A stretch of 64,000 bases of DNA from Salinicoccus carnicancri Crm (GTDB lineage Bacteria > Bacillota > Bacilli > Staphylococcales > Salinicoccaceae), in NCBI RefSeq assembly GCF_000330705.1, contig NZ_ANAM01000008.1:558001-622000 (forward strand). The letters run 5' to 3'. Below the pieces are notes generated by a model, which made no database searches, was not told the DNA's origin, and was given only the letters and a program-made list of their open reading frames with translations. How positions within the stretch are numbered: the stretch's first letter is position 1; each line of letters opens with the position of its first letter. The position numbers were made by a program, and so were the translations under genes. This document shows positions 11,738 to 21,560 of the stretch, piece by piece.

Positions 11738-12582
11738 ATACCCTCTAGTTGTTCAATTTTGAGTCCGAGTTCCTTATATTCCTTAAGTTTTTCTTCGTTT
11801 AAATGAATATTATAATCTTCGTACTTTTCTTTCATGTCATTTTCTTTATCCCATTCTAATAAGCCTTTGATTTTTGCACTTGATATATTTCCTATTTTAG
11901 TAGAGTGTTCAAACCAGAAAATGTCCTTGACCTCCATCGAACCTTCGGGACGCGCCGAAGAAGCATCATTTATAAACAAAGTCCTAAGGGCTTCCTTTAT
12001 CACTTTTAAGTCTTCTTGGTCAAAACCTGTTCTTTCTGCGTAAAAGCAATTAATTGCTCCATAGATGACATATGTGGCGAATTCGACCACATGTTTGGTC
12101 CCCATCGTATCAGAAGAACGTGACTTCTCATTTTTAGGTTTCATTCCATTTGTACTTCTTGTAATCTGCATGGATGTGATTTCCACTGGATCCAATGATT
12201 TGGCGATGCCTATGGATACCGGTCCACGTATACCAATGGATTTCTTTTCATAAGTGATCACCTGACCAAAAGTTCTCACATCCAGCCATCTTTCCTGCAC
12301 TCCTTTTTCTACATCCAAATCATTTTTGTTTCCTTTGAAATACTCCAGGTATCTTTCTTCCAGTGAATAGAAATCATCATCTACCCGATCACGAGATTTC
12401 ACAAAAATCTCATGGCCTAAGTCCTGCATACGGTTTCTAATTTTTCTCTTGATGCTCACATCACTCATTTCACCATAACCCTTGGAATCAGTTCTGGGCA
12501 TATTTCCAGCAAGCGGGTCACCATTGGGATTTGCATTATTAACAACGACAGTAGCAATAAAGTCCACTTTATTTTCAATCAT
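11734..12582 (-). CDS. cas7c: Cascade backbone protein Cas7c (Csd2)
   Basis: A 282-residue Cas7/Csd2 RAMP protein that polymerises along the crRNA to form the backbone of the I-C Cascade complex. The start DFIATVVVNNANPNGDPLAG and NMPRTDSKGYGEMSDVSIKR are signature segments of Csd2, and GSMEVKDIFWFEHSTKIGNI lies in the C-terminal half. Length matches the family. It abuts the cas8c stop and overlaps cas4 by four bases. Confidence 0.96.
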   Translation of the reverse strand: MIENKVDFIATVVVNNANPNGDPLAGNMPRTDSKGYGEMSDVSIKRKIRNRMQDLGHEIFVKSRDRVDDDFYSLEERYLEYFKGNKNDLDVEKGVQERWLDVRTFGQVITYEKKSIGIRGPVSIGIAKSLDPVEITSMQITRSTNGMKPKNEKSRSSDTMGTKHVVEFATYVIYGAINCFYAERTGFDQEDLKVIKEALRTLFINDASSARPEGSMEVKDIFWFEHSTKIGNISSAKIKGLLEWDKENDMKEKYEDYNIHLNEEKLKEYKELGLKIEQLEGI

Positions 12583-14475
12583 TTAAACAACCTCCTCCTG
12601 TTCTTCATCTTCTTTTTTAGAAAAAATATAATCAATTTCTGAATAATACCCAAAAATGAATTGGTATCCTAGAGATTTATTCAATTCTTTCTCGTCTGTA
12701 TGGTCATGTAAAGCATTGATTATCTCTTGTTTTTCTGAAGTTAGTTTATGATATAAACCTCTTTTGCCTTCGCTGTTCCTTAATTGTTTTTCGTATGATT
12801 TTATTTTCTCCTCAAGACGCAACATCATAGTTGCCGGGTTATTAGTATATGAAGTCCAAAACTTTTCCGCATTGGTGATACGTCCACCATCTCTATCGAA
12901 TGTACTTTTTTCAATCCTCTCATATACAGCTAATAAACGACCATACAAATAAGAACGGTCTGTATTATTTTTATCTACCATTTTATCAAACTTCCCCTCC
13001 TTCTCATTATTAAGCACTGACAATGCAACAAACATCAAATTATTCCAGGTACTTTCATAGCTTAATCTGTTTTTTATATTGAGTTTGGCCTTCACAAAAA
13101 AGTCGGAAGGCATTTTTTCTCCTTCAATGATATGTGTAACCAGTTTTCTTTCCTGGGATTTTTTAAAGCTTCCGTTGTCAATCGCCATTTTTCCATCTCG
13201 TTCGATGCCATACGTTGTGTGAATTAGGTTAAAAGTATGTGGTGTCTGTAGTTCTGTTTTATCTAATTCGTAATTGTATCTCCACCAGGAGTTCATATCC
13301 TGCCACTTTTTTAAATTTCTGAATAATTGGGATACAGAAAGCTCTTTGAAATATTTTACGGAAAGCCGACCGTTACTCGCCTTATCAATTATGGCTACAT
13401 AATAAGTATTTACATCCAATAGTCCGGTGTTGCCTCCCCAGAATGCCTCCCCTACCTTCTTATTCCTTTGAGTCACCGGTATGAAGTCGTCCTCTTCTTG
13501 ATTAATTTCTGAAAATAGATTAATCGTCTTGTCCCCAGGCTTAGTAACCTCCAATCCAATATCATTTGAAATATCATCTGAAAACCAGTTGATCAAATAT
13601 TGTTGTTCTCCCAAGTGTTGGTTACTATTCTTATTTTCCAAGAGATATTTCAACATGAGATGCACTTTTTCGGAAGTACTGTATCCGACTTGTACTATGT
13701 CGGTTCCTGCTTTAAACCTGCCATAATAAGTTTCCTTGTTGTTGCTGACCGATATTAGTTTCGCATTCCCCAATAATCCCCTATGATTTTTTACTATATA
13801 ATCTTCTTTACCGGTAAAATAACATACACCATTATTCTTATTATTTTGTTCAACATATTGTATGTAATCCTGATGCAAAGATTCATTGCGGGTAATGCTG
13901 ATATTTTTCGCTCCTTCAAATTCCTCAATCATGAAAGTGACAAATACACTGGATAAATCATCCTGCTTCGGCTTATCTTTATCATCATTGTAATATACGG
14001 TCAGGTTTCGTAAATTATAATCTATGCCGTCATATACACTTTTTACGATCACCTCCAGCATCTCTTCACTGTTGATAAATGTTTTTATAGCTTTTAAAAA
14101 TAATTTAGTTGATTCACTCGTGCTGTTATCCAACCAATCGTATAAGATTTTTTTATATCTCTCATTTTTAGGTCTGTCCACTTTAGCAATATATTGCAAT
14201 TTATCCACCAGTGGATGAGGAGGAGGATTTTGACCAGAACGCGTTAGTGATTTTTCTGTTACGGGAAATATGATGCTTTCTTTATCGTCTAAAAATTCAG
14301 CTTTAACAAATTTTCCATCCTTAGTGATAGTGCATTCAATAATGTTCCGTCCATCCGATCGCATACTATTGTGATAGATCGGCAGCAACACGGTACTACC
14401 TTCCTCATATTTGTCCACCAGGCCGGCTTTCTCAGCTTGGTTATAAGTATTTAGTAAAGCTGTAATCAAACTCAT
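12583..14475 (-). CDS. cas8c: Cascade large subunit Cas8c (Csd1)
   Basis: A 630-residue Cas8c, within the usual 560-640 range. It begins MSLITALLNTYNQAEKAG, the common Csd1 start, and includes CYFTGKEDYIVKNHRGLLG (cf. the family's C-x-TG segment), FWGGNTGLLDVNTYYVAI and FIFGYYSEIDYIF near the end, all matching Csd1. It recognises the 5'-TTC-type PAM and opens target DNA; an internal start in the 3' part gives the small subunit Cas11c in studied I-C systems. I cannot fix that internal start by eye. Confidence 0.95.
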   Translation of the reverse strand: MSLITALLNTYNQAEKAGLVDKYEEGSTVLLPIYHNSMRSDGRNIIECTITKDGKFVKAEFLDDKESIIFPVTEKSLTRSGQNPPPHPLVDKLQYIAKVDRPKNERYKKILYDWLDNSTSESTKLFLKAIKTFINSEEMLEVIVKSVYDGIDYNLRNLTVYYNDDKDKPKQDDLSSVFVTFMIEEFEGAKNISITRNESLHQDYIQYVEQNNKNNGVCYFTGKEDYIVKNHRGLLGNAKLISVSNNKETYYGRFKAGTDIVQVGYSTSEKVHLMLKYLLENKNSNQHLGEQQYLINWFSDDISNDIGLEVTKPGDKTINLFSEINQEEDDFIPVTQRNKKVGEAFWGGNTGLLDVNTYYVAIIDKASNGRLSVKYFKELSVSQLFRNLKKWQDMNSWWRYNYELDKTELQTPHTFNLIHTTYGIERDGKMAIDNGSFKKSQERKLVTHIIEGEKMPSDFFVKAKLNIKNRLSYESTWNNLMFVALSVLNNEKEGKFDKMVDKNNTDRSYLYGRLLAVYERIEKSTFDRDGGRITNAEKFWTSYTNNPATMMLRLEEKIKSYEKQLRNSEGKRGLYHKLTSEKQEIINALHDHTDEKELNKSLGYQFIFGYYSEIDYIFSKKEDEEQEEVV

Positions 14476-14489
14476 GGATACACCTCCTT

Positions 14490-15203
14490 CTATTCCTCCA
14501 GTTCATCAAACTCATCCTCCACTGATTTGATTTTTTTCGGGTATTTAAATTCATAATCAGAAAGTTCATTCTGCACTTCACACTCATCTTGATTTTTGAA
14601 AGTAATCACTCCGTCTTCCATCACGGTATTTGTAAAGCACGCAACCAAGGGCTCCCCTGGGGAAGGTGGATACTTGAACGAGTGAAAAGTAACACCAAAT
14701 GATAGTGTCTGGTTTTGATAAAAACTTTCCACCTGTTCATATTCATCTTCAGTTACCGCTTCAACATTGGCTACACACTCCCGGGTACCAAGAAAGACAT
14801 CTCTTCTTCCACCCTTTTTAATTGAACGTTCAGCAATTGCTTCATGTTTCTTTTGATTCCGGTCGTAATCAAGGTCCTGCCGGCTTTCATTCCATTCAAA
14901 ATGATATTTAACGTAATAACAAGGGTCGGATAAATAGGTGACATAATTGAGGTCCGTTTTCCCTTTCCCCACCATTGCACGGATACCTTTTGTATCTGTC
15001 TGAATTGGATTGATGACTTTAACTTCATCAATGACGTTTACAAAGGTTGGTTTAAAGTACAAGCTATCCGCAATTCCATGAAGCCCTTGCCGGGTCGGTA
15101 CAGAATAGGTGTGTTTCTCACCACCTCCCTTACTTGATATATCAGTCCATAAGGCGTAGTGTCCATACACTTTAAAATATAATGACTTTGATCTAAATTT
15201 CAT
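14490..15203 (-). CDS. cas5c: crRNA-processing endoribonuclease Cas5c (Csd5/Cas5d)
   Basis: A 237-residue Cas5 of I-C, which replaces Cas6 and cuts the repeat stem base to give an 11-base 5' handle. The residues corresponding to the catalytic Tyr, Lys and His of the Bacillus halodurans enzyme are present at Tyr49 (IADSLYFKP) and Lys119-His120 (NQKKHEAIAER), shifted by three. The repeat hairpin of this array matches the substrate shape. The C-terminus is an acidic tail (SVEDEFDELEE). It follows cas3 after 58 bases and precedes cas8c by 14 bases. Confidence 0.96.
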   Translation of the reverse strand: MKFRSKSLYFKVYGHYALWTDISSKGGGEKHTYSVPTRQGLHGIADSLYFKPTFVNVIDEVKVINPIQTDTKGIRAMVGKGKTDLNYVTYLSDPCYYVKYHFEWNESRQDLDYDRNQKKHEAIAERSIKKGGRRDVFLGTRECVANVEAVTEDEYEQVESFYQNQTLSFGVTFHSFKYPPSPGEPLVACFTNTVMEDGVITFKNQDECEVQNELSDYEFKYPKKIKSVEDEFDELEE

Positions 15204-15261
15204 GTTTTCACCTCAATTCGCTTGATCAAACCTTAAATACAGTTTCTTACATACTGATTTT

Positions 15262-17685
15262 TTATAAGACAAAATCCTTTGCTTCTTCAATTATCCCAAA
15301 TTTTTCATCATAACTGTCCTTAATTAAAATACTTACCCGGCCTTCCAAGTAATACATGATGGCGTGACCAAACTTTTCTGTACTGTATAGATTCACTGTA
15401 TAAGGTTGCAATTTGTCCAATATAATTTTTATCTGGCCAATCTCATCAAACCGATATTCCGTCTCTAACCTTTCCAGCATAGGAATCAGTTTTTCTATCA
15501 AGTTTCTACTTTGTTTGTAATATACAATGACAGCTGTCGTTTCCTGATCAATGAGATTAATTATTTGTCCCGCACTTTTGAACGATTGATTCAAGTACCT
15601 TCTTTTGTGTCGAATTGAAAGTTCAATATTTTTAGAGAGGAGACTTACGGCCGTGCTCTTGTCTTTACCAAGAGAGTAATTTAGACTTTCAGAGGAATTC
15701 GCATAGTAATAGTCATAGAATTTATCATTCAACTCCTCAACATTGATCTTATCTTTTTCATATCTTAAAATTTTCTCAGTCACTGACACTTTTTCTTTAA
15801 TGGATTTAAGCGCCACAACATCCATATTCTCAAACTCTTTTTTGGTCTTCACCAACTTAACTTGTCCCAGCCCTTCTAATTTTCCATTCCTGTTACATCT
15901 GCCCATCGATTGGACAATTGAATCTATACCGGCATATGAGCGGATCAAACGTTTGAAATCAATGTCTACTCCCGCTTCAATCAGTTGAGTACTTACACAA
16001 ACAACTGGTTCTGTCGGTAATTTTCTTTTTATATCTTTTATAATATCTTTACGATGTTGAGGGCAAAGGTTTGTACTCAAATAATAAACCGGTCTGGAAG
16101 TTCTTTCTTCCAAAACATCAACTACTTTCTTAACTGCTTTCTTTGTGTTCAAAATTATCAATATGGAATCTTCAGGGTAGTCGAGCACTTCTTTTACGAT
16201 TTCAGTCTCGTCTGAACTCTCTCCATCATGTAACTTGCTGACAGTAGTTCGGTCAAAAACGCTTCTTTCTCCTTTATCCATCTTGACTATATTTTTCTTT
16301 TCCGCAATTTGATAATTGATTTGATATTTTATATAGTCAGAATTATAGGTAGGTTGTGTGGCTGTGCATAATACGACAATTGATTCCATCACCTGACTGA
16401 TGAAATTCATGGTCAGATTAAATAGATGTGTGACTTCAATTGGAAGAGATTGAACTTCATCTAAAATGATGACTGAATTTGCCAAGGAAGAGAACCTTCT
16501 TATATTGTTAGATTTTTCTTTGAAAAGAGTTTGAAAAAATTGAACCATAGTACTCAATATGACAGGGCTGTCCCAGGAATCTCTCAGGTATTGAGTTAAC
16601 ATTTTTTCTCTCTGATCATCATCAATACCATTTTCCCCTTCTTCTTCAGGTCCTACTATATTCGAATGATGTTCAGTTATATGCTTATCTTTTAGTATGT
16701 GTTTGATTTCTTCTGCGTTTTGCTCCAATACTGATAAAAATGGTGTTATGTATATCAGCCGATCTTTGTCTTGATGCTTCATCTGATGAACTCCATACCT
16801 TAGTGATATGAGTGTCTTACCCGATCCAGTGGGTAAATTAAGCTGGTAAATTCCAGGTGTATCGGTTGTACCTCTTTCCTTCGCCTCTGCTGCTAGTCGT
16901 GTACGTATTTTATTGATTTCAGACACAGGATTCGCAAAGCCTTCATACACCTTTTCTATTTCTTCTATATAATTTTCTTTCTTCTCTTCCAAATCTCCGT
17001 TGGTTAGAGGCTTTACTACCTCTTCATATGCATTTATCGTATCTGTAATATCTGCATTTTTTAAAAACGATAAATACATCCTCATTTTTAACCCACTATA
17101 AAAATGCCGCTCTACTTCATCTTTTGGAGTCAGCTTGTTACTGAGTGATTTGAATTCATTAAAGGAAGCATTGATCAGGTCAGATAAACTAATGTCATAT
17201 TGTTCGAAAAAAGCATTGGCGAAAGTGACGACATCCTCTTCAAAATAGTAGGTTTGATTACTCTCACGCTTATCGTATTCCATTCTATAAGATAATTGGT
17301 TCTCATCTGAATGAGGATTCCATACATCGAATAAACCATGGTGGGAAAGAATTACATATGACATGACATCTACATATTCGGCGAATAAAAGAAGATCATC
17401 TTTTGCAATTTCCCTCTCGGCAAGATAATTATCATTTATGAACTGATTGAAAAATTTTGCCCCGGCAGCTGAGTGTTTCACTTTTAATTTAGGCTTTTCA
17501 TTAATCTTCTTTTGGAATCTTCTATCTGCTTTTCCTAAATCATGTAATATACCTAACAAAAATAATGTTTCCCGCTGATTGATAACGCTTCCATTTTCAC
17601 CCGCCTTAACACCTACATTCAAGAGATGATCTGAGAGCCTTTGCTTTTCCCCAGTATCTTGATTTTTATGTGCAGTGACTTCCAA
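15262..17685 (-). CDS. cas3: CRISPR nuclease-helicase Cas3
   Basis: An 807-residue Cas3 with fused HD nuclease and SF2 helicase. The HD domain shows LSDHLLNVG (His20) and LGILHDLGKADRRFQ (His48-Asp49), plus a later H-H pair in ILSHHGLFD. The helicase has LPTGSGKTLISLR (Walker A), VIILDEVQSLP (DEVQ box), VVLCTATQPT and QSMGRCNRNG (motif VI). It degrades DNA recruited by Cascade. The start is TTG at 17685, preceded by GAGGAGGGG at ideal spacing. It is the first gene of the operon; a TATAAT lies about 22 bases upstream. No key residue looks lost. Confidence 0.97.
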   Translation of the reverse strand: MEVTAHKNQDTGEKQRLSDHLLNVGVKAGENGSVINQRETLFLLGILHDLGKADRRFQKKINEKPKLKVKHSAAGAKFFNQFINDNYLAEREIAKDDLLLFAEYVDVMSYVILSHHGLFDVWNPHSDENQLSYRMEYDKRESNQTYYFEEDVVTFANAFFEQYDISLSDLINASFNEFKSLSNKLTPKDEVERHFYSGLKMRMYLSFLKNADITDTINAYEEVVKPLTNGDLEEKKENYIEEIEKVYEGFANPVSEINKIRTRLAAEAKERGTTDTPGIYQLNLPTGSGKTLISLRYGVHQMKHQDKDRLIYITPFLSVLEQNAEEIKHILKDKHITEHHSNIVGPEEEGENGIDDDQREKMLTQYLRDSWDSPVILSTMVQFFQTLFKEKSNNIRRFSSLANSVIILDEVQSLPIEVTHLFNLTMNFISQVMESIVVLCTATQPTYNSDYIKYQINYQIAEKKNIVKMDKGERSVFDRTTVSKLHDGESSDETEIVKEVLDYPEDSILIILNTKKAVKKVVDVLEERTSRPVYYLSTNLCPQHRKDIIKDIKRKLPTEPVVCVSTQLIEAGVDIDFKRLIRSYAGIDSIVQSMGRCNRNGKLEGLGQVKLVKTKKEFENMDVVALKSIKEKVSVTEKILRYEKDKINVEELNDKFYDYYYANSSESLNYSLGKDKSTAVSLLSKNIELSIRHKRRYLNQSFKSAGQIINLIDQETTAVIVYYKQSRNLIEKLIPMLERLETEYRFDEIGQIKIILDKLQPYTVNLYSTEKFGHAIMYYLEGRVSILIKDSYDEKFGIIEEAKDFVL

Positions 17686-17706
17686 TCTACCCCTCCTCTG
17701 ACATAT

Positions 17707-17712
17707 ATTATA
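17707..17712 (-). promoter_or_regulatory. Candidate -10 box of the cas operon
   Basis: TATAAT on the minus strand about 22 bases before the TTG start of cas3, in AT-rich DNA. No convincing -35 hexamer is seen at 16-18 bases, so the promoter may be weak or activator dependent. Confidence 0.4.
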
Positions 17713-17751
17713 TCATAAAGAATTTATTTTAAATCATTTTATTGAATATTC

Positions 17752-17967
17752 TTATTTTTCTTGGAAATATATAGAGTCTGAACTACTTATACTTTCAGTT
17801 GGGGGGGGCAATTTGATCAAAACCAAACGGTTTTTGAAATTTTCATGTGCTGTGGTGGAATACAGGATTATTTCCATGTCGTGGGAGGAATTATCAAATA
17901 AATATATGGAAGTACTGTTTTTGGACCAACTTTCTTCATGACTCGAAACCAGTTTTGAAATTGGCAT
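17752..17967 (-). CDS. Small hypothetical ORF next to cas3 with a G8/C8 tract
   Basis: A 71-residue reading frame without recognised homology (MPISKLVSSHEESWSKNST at the start, KLPPPTESISSSDSIYFQEK at the end). It lies on the cas strand, 66 bases upstream of cas3, with no good ribosome site. A run of eight C (G on plus, 17801-17808) lies in the coding frame, so slippage could change the C-terminus. It may be a real small gene or a decayed one; I have no functional clue. Confidence 0.25.
   Translation of the reverse strand: MPISKLVSSHEESWSKNSTSIYLFDNSSHDMEIILYSTTAHENFKNRLVLIKLPPPTESISSSDSIYFQEK
17801..17808. repeat. Homopolymer G8 tract
   Basis: Eight consecutive G on the plus strand, the longest G run I noticed in the window, lying in the AT-rich segment upstream of cas3 and inside the small ORF at 17752-17967. 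Such tracts are slippage prone. Confidence 0.8.
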
Positions 17968-18480
17968 AGTATTTGCTTCACTTCAGTATCTGAATCCATC
18001 GACACATTGTCTTAAAGATAACCCTTATACACAAAGCTGGATGTTAGCTTGAAGTGAAGAACCCGACTGGATATCTATCACCAACGACCCGCACCCGAAT
18101 GGTCACCATTGCTCATCAGTGGCTTTCTATGACAAATTAAAATTACTTTTATTGTTTAGAATTCATTTTCGTCTTTAGCGAAAAGGTTCACAAAAAACTT
18201 GCAAAATATACAATGAGGAATAGATGCCCATGAAAAAACCTTTGCTAAACATATACATCATGGTTATGGCGATTCATATCTTCCCGATCTTTCAGGTTGA
18301 AAATATCCACCTTGAATAATTCGAATTCTATACCCGTGTCCGTTCCGCTTTCCAGAGTCAACGCCTGTTATCATAATGGTTTCAGTTATCCTTAACTGTC
18401 TCCTTGGTTTTTAATGATGTTATCATTTTTCTTGTCCTGATTATTGTAATTGATGGGCGAAATTAGAAAACATTTATGAT
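17968..18480. other. Gene-poor AT-rich intergenic stretch
   Basis: About 500 bases between the small ORF next to cas3 and the SDR gene. Apart from a 29-residue ORF at 18230-18319, I see no intact gene, repeat or tRNA. One open frame at about 18061-18178 (PDWISITNDPHPNGHHCSSV) has no start and no recognised relatives. The stretch marks the right boundary of the AT-rich cas island. Confidence 0.5.
18230..18319 (+). CDS. Possible 29-residue hydrophobic peptide
   Basis: ATG at 18230 opens a 29-codon frame starting MKKPLLNIYIMVMAIHIFPI, basic then hydrophobic like a single membrane segment or signal peptide. GAGG lies 11 bases upstream, rather far. It may be a small membrane peptide or the leftover N-terminus of a lost secreted protein. 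Confidence 0.25.
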   Translation: MKKPLLNIYIMVMAIHIFPIFQVENIHLE

Positions 18481-18482
18481 TA

Positions 18483-19268
18483 TTATATTTCTTCATCCCA
18501 ATCTTTCTTCTCTTCTTCACGCATATCCTCTGCGGTCGACTCGGGATAGACCACCCGGAATTTGTGATGTTCCATCGGTATGATTTCCACCATCTTGTCA
18601 ATCATCAGTTGCGGATCCATCTGATTGTTCAGGCTGTTCCCGCTGGCTTCTAGCTTATCTTTCGGCGTATGGTGCTTGTTTTCATCGAACCATCTCCAGT
18701 TCGCCTCCACTGCCCGGTCATTGAACCCCGTGCCGAACCTGCCTGGATTGATGGTCGCAACCTGTACATTGAATTCCTCCATCTCCTGCTTTAGAGCTTT
18801 CGCAATGGCTCCAAGGGCATGCTTGGAGGATGAATACAGCCCCTTATAGGCGGAACTCATCTTTTCAGCCTTGGAGGACATGAAAATGATTTTCCCCTGC
18901 TTCTTTCCGACAAAATATTCAGCTGCGATACGCGCCGTTTCGAGTGTGCCGAAGACGTTTATCTCGTACAACCTTCTGATATCATCCATCGGCATCTCCC
19001 AGATCGGGCCACCTTCATTGATTGCCGCATTGGCCACGAATATGTCATATTCATAATCTTTCATGGCCTGCCGGTCGGTTGGATCCGTAATATCCATCTT
19101 GAATATCTCCAAATCTACACCCGCAGCCCGGGCTGCATCTTTCAGTCCACCCGCCTGGGATTCACTTTCAACAGAGGCTATGACCTTATGCCCCTCTTGT
19201 GCCAGTCCAATCGCCGCCCCTTTGGCGAGACCTGAGCCTGCGCCTGTGATCATGATGGTCTTAGTCAT
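18483..19268 (-). CDS. SDR family NAD(P)-dependent oxidoreductase
   Basis: A 261-residue classical short-chain dehydrogenase. ITGAGSGLAKGAAIGLAQEG (residues 7-26) is the TGxxxGxG dinucleotide site, FVANAAINEGG replaces the usual NNAG, and YSSSKHALGAIAKAL contains the YxxxK catalytic pair. The substrate is unknown; the C-terminus is long and charged (MREEEKKDWDEEI). AAGGAGGGAG precedes the ATG closely. It is a single gene convergent with nothing and lies downstream of the PucR-type regulator on the same strand, 102 bases apart, perhaps with its own promoter. Confidence 0.9.
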   Translation of the reverse strand: MTKTIMITGAGSGLAKGAAIGLAQEGHKVIASVESESQAGGLKDAARAAGVDLEIFKMDITDPTDRQAMKDYEYDIFVANAAINEGGPIWEMPMDDIRRLYEINVFGTLETARIAAEYFVGKKQGKIIFMSSKAEKMSSAYKGLYSSSKHALGAIAKALKQEMEEFNVQVATINPGRFGTGFNDRAVEANWRWFDENKHHTPKDKLEASGNSLNNQMDPQLMIDKMVEIIPMEHHKFRVVYPESTAEDMREEEKKDWDEEI

Positions 19269-19370
19269 TCGTAACTCCCTCCTTGGTTGTTGGTGCTGCT
19301 TGGCATCTTCCCTTTAGTGGTACATCCAAAACGCGGACAGCCTAGAGTCTCAGCCTGGATACCTTCCCAC

Positions 19371-21497
19371 TCACCCATGCGCATCCTCCAATCCCGGCTG
19401 TGAATTCTTCAAATGACAGGCGAGTTGAATTTTAAGCATATCCTGACTGTCATTCAAATCAATATCCAGCAGTTCTTCAATCGTACGAAGACGCTGATAG
19501 AGTGTATTGATGTGGATGTGGACCAGCTTTGCTGTCTTTCCTGGTGAACGGTTCGTTTCCATATAGGCATCAAGTGTTTTCTCCAGCTCCTTATACCGGC
19601 TGTTGTCTACTGTCAGCGGAGACAATGTCTCCTCGATGAAGTGATTGATATCTTCTGCCGGCTGATTGAGGAATAATCGGTTTAGTCCGATATCCTCATA
19701 AAGAATCACTTCCAGACTGTCACGGCTTGCCAGGTAGGAGATGATTTTGTTGGCTTCGCCATAGCATTTGTTTATATATTCGAGCCCTTTATAGACACCG
19801 CTTATCCCTCCGCGGACCAAGGTGGATTCCTTCGTTTGTTCCTGCACGCCAATCTCGTTCAGTTCATCCTTTATGTCGTATACCTCCTCTGTACCGGAGA
19901 GGGACAGGAGCAGGATGATCTTATTATAAAATCCATAAACAAGCTTTACGCTGTCACCCAGTTTTTTACTAAGCCGGGAAGCTAGCTGGTGGATATGGAT
20001 TTCTAAATATTGAAGATCATTTTGTGCATTTACAATTTCCAGTACCGCAACGCTCCAATACCCTTTTACATTCAGGTTCAATTCCTTGCCATATTCAACT
20101 AATTGTTCATTGTCGCCATAAGCAAGCAGTTTACGGAACTGTTCATAAACTCTGCGATGGTAGATTTTCGTCGCAGTCTGCCAGTTGACCAGTTCCAACG
20201 CTAAAACAGTGGTGCCCTGCTCAATCGTAATCTGCTCGATTTCCGACATGGGCCTGTCCACAAGTATGATTAGACACCCTATAAAAACCTGTCCGTTAAA
20301 TATGGGATATAAGTAATATCTATCCCCGTCGTCCGTTACCGTGTAGAAATCCCTGTGGCGTTCCAGACACAGCACTTTGATTTCAAAAACACTGAAACAG
20401 GCTTTTTCATTCTTTCCGGGTGAGTAAAAATCATTTTCCAGACCATTGAAAAAGATCAGTTCCAGATCAATCATATTCTGCATACCGTCCACCACTACGT
20501 TGATACCTTTATTCTGTATGGAAAGCATTGTAAGTGTGTGATGGACTTCCTGGCGCTTCTGCAACTGGTTGTTCTTCTCTGCCAACTGTCCACTTAAATC
20601 TGTAATCTGCTGCAGACGTTCTTCAGTCTCTGCATGGTATTGGGCATTTTCGATGGCTATTGCCGCCTGTCTGGAAAATGCTTCCAGTAATGTGACGTCT
20701 TCCTGCCCAAGTCGCTTTTTCATCCTCCCTTGATGGACGATCATCACGCCAATTCTTTTTTCATCGATGGAAACCGGTACACAGATTGCTCCGTCCACCA
20801 TACCGGGTGTCCCAGTCGATTGGAGAATACTGTCATAGTTCTCAGGTAAAATGTTGTACGCACGCATTTCTGCGATTAATTCGTCATAGGAGTTATACAC
20901 TCTGCTTCTGCCATCTTCGAACACTTTTCCCGTGATGGATTCGCCGACCCGTGTTTCAAACTGGTAGATCCGCTCGTTGAACCCTACCTGTACTTTTGGT
21001 ATCAGCTTTTGTCTATATGGATCGTAAAGCATCAGGAATCCTGCATCTGAAGTCGGAATGACATTCAAAGCATGGCGGATGATTGTTTTTAACACTTGGT
21101 CGAGTTCAAGACTCGAGGAAATCGAATGCATACTCTCGATCATCATCTGCTGTTCTGTTGTCTTCATTTTCAGTTCATCTTCCAGTATGATGGAATGCAA
21201 ACTGTGGTACAGATGCTCCATCACCCATTCGTCCACTGCGTTGATGTGCTTGAATATGCGCAGAACGATTCCTTTCTTGTCCAAATAACAAAAATGCAAT
21301 TCGGTGCTTGCATCGTACTTCTCCATACAATATCTTCCACTATCCGCTCTACATGCCGGTACCCCTCCGTCTTCCCGGACGGTTTCACCTTCCAGTATTT
21401 CAGCCCTCTCGCCTGTCCCTCTGAACTTCCATATCTGGTGCTCTGCATCCCCAAATTCCTTCCCGATAAAATAACCGATATATTTTTCCAGATTCAT
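19371..21497 (-). CDS. PucR/CdaR-type transcriptional regulator with GAF domain
   Basis: About 708 residues. The start is taken at ATG 21497 (MNLEKYIGYFIGKEFG) because GAGAGGGTGG lies right before it. A GAF-like sensor spans about residues 135-290 (DAGFLMLYDPYRQKLIPKV, ICVPVSIDEKRIGVMIVHQG, FSRQAAIAIENAQYHAE), followed by a coiled segment. The C-terminus has the PucR HTH: TLDAYMETNRSPGKTAKLVH then IHINTLYQRLRTIEELLDID. Such proteins activate catabolic or transport genes in response to small molecules. It is divergent from the transporter-amidohydrolase operon at 21660, its most likely target; a cre-like site lies between them. Confidence 0.85.
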   Translation of the reverse strand: MNLEKYIGYFIGKEFGDAEHQIWKFRGTGERAEILEGETVREDGGVPACRADSGRYCMEKYDASTELHFCYLDKKGIVLRIFKHINAVDEWVMEHLYHSLHSIILEDELKMKTTEQQMMIESMHSISSSLELDQVLKTIIRHALNVIPTSDAGFLMLYDPYRQKLIPKVQVGFNERIYQFETRVGESITGKVFEDGRSRVYNSYDELIAEMRAYNILPENYDSILQSTGTPGMVDGAICVPVSIDEKRIGVMIVHQGRMKKRLGQEDVTLLEAFSRQAAIAIENAQYHAETEERLQQITDLSGQLAEKNNQLQKRQEVHHTLTMLSIQNKGINVVVDGMQNMIDLELIFFNGLENDFYSPGKNEKACFSVFEIKVLCLERHRDFYTVTDDGDRYYLYPIFNGQVFIGCLIILVDRPMSEIEQITIEQGTTVLALELVNWQTATKIYHRRVYEQFRKLLAYGDNEQLVEYGKELNLNVKGYWSVAVLEIVNAQNDLQYLEIHIHQLASRLSKKLGDSVKLVYGFYNKIILLLSLSGTEEVYDIKDELNEIGVQEQTKESTLVRGGISGVYKGLEYINKCYGEANKIISYLASRDSLEVILYEDIGLNRLFLNQPAEDINHFIEETLSPLTVDNSRYKELEKTLDAYMETNRSPGKTAKLVHIHINTLYQRLRTIEELLDIDLNDSQDMLKIQLACHLKNSQPGLEDAHG

Positions 21498-21560
21498 GTC
21501 CCCACCCTCTCTATGTATAAAACCCCATAACATAAACAGAAATTATGTTCATTTACATAT

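Noticed and set aside
17968-18480. Possible undetected defence gene next to the cas operon
   Set aside because: All frames are broken by stops and no known domain or tRNA/IS signal was seen; I cannot support a gene here beyond a doubtful 29-codon ORF.
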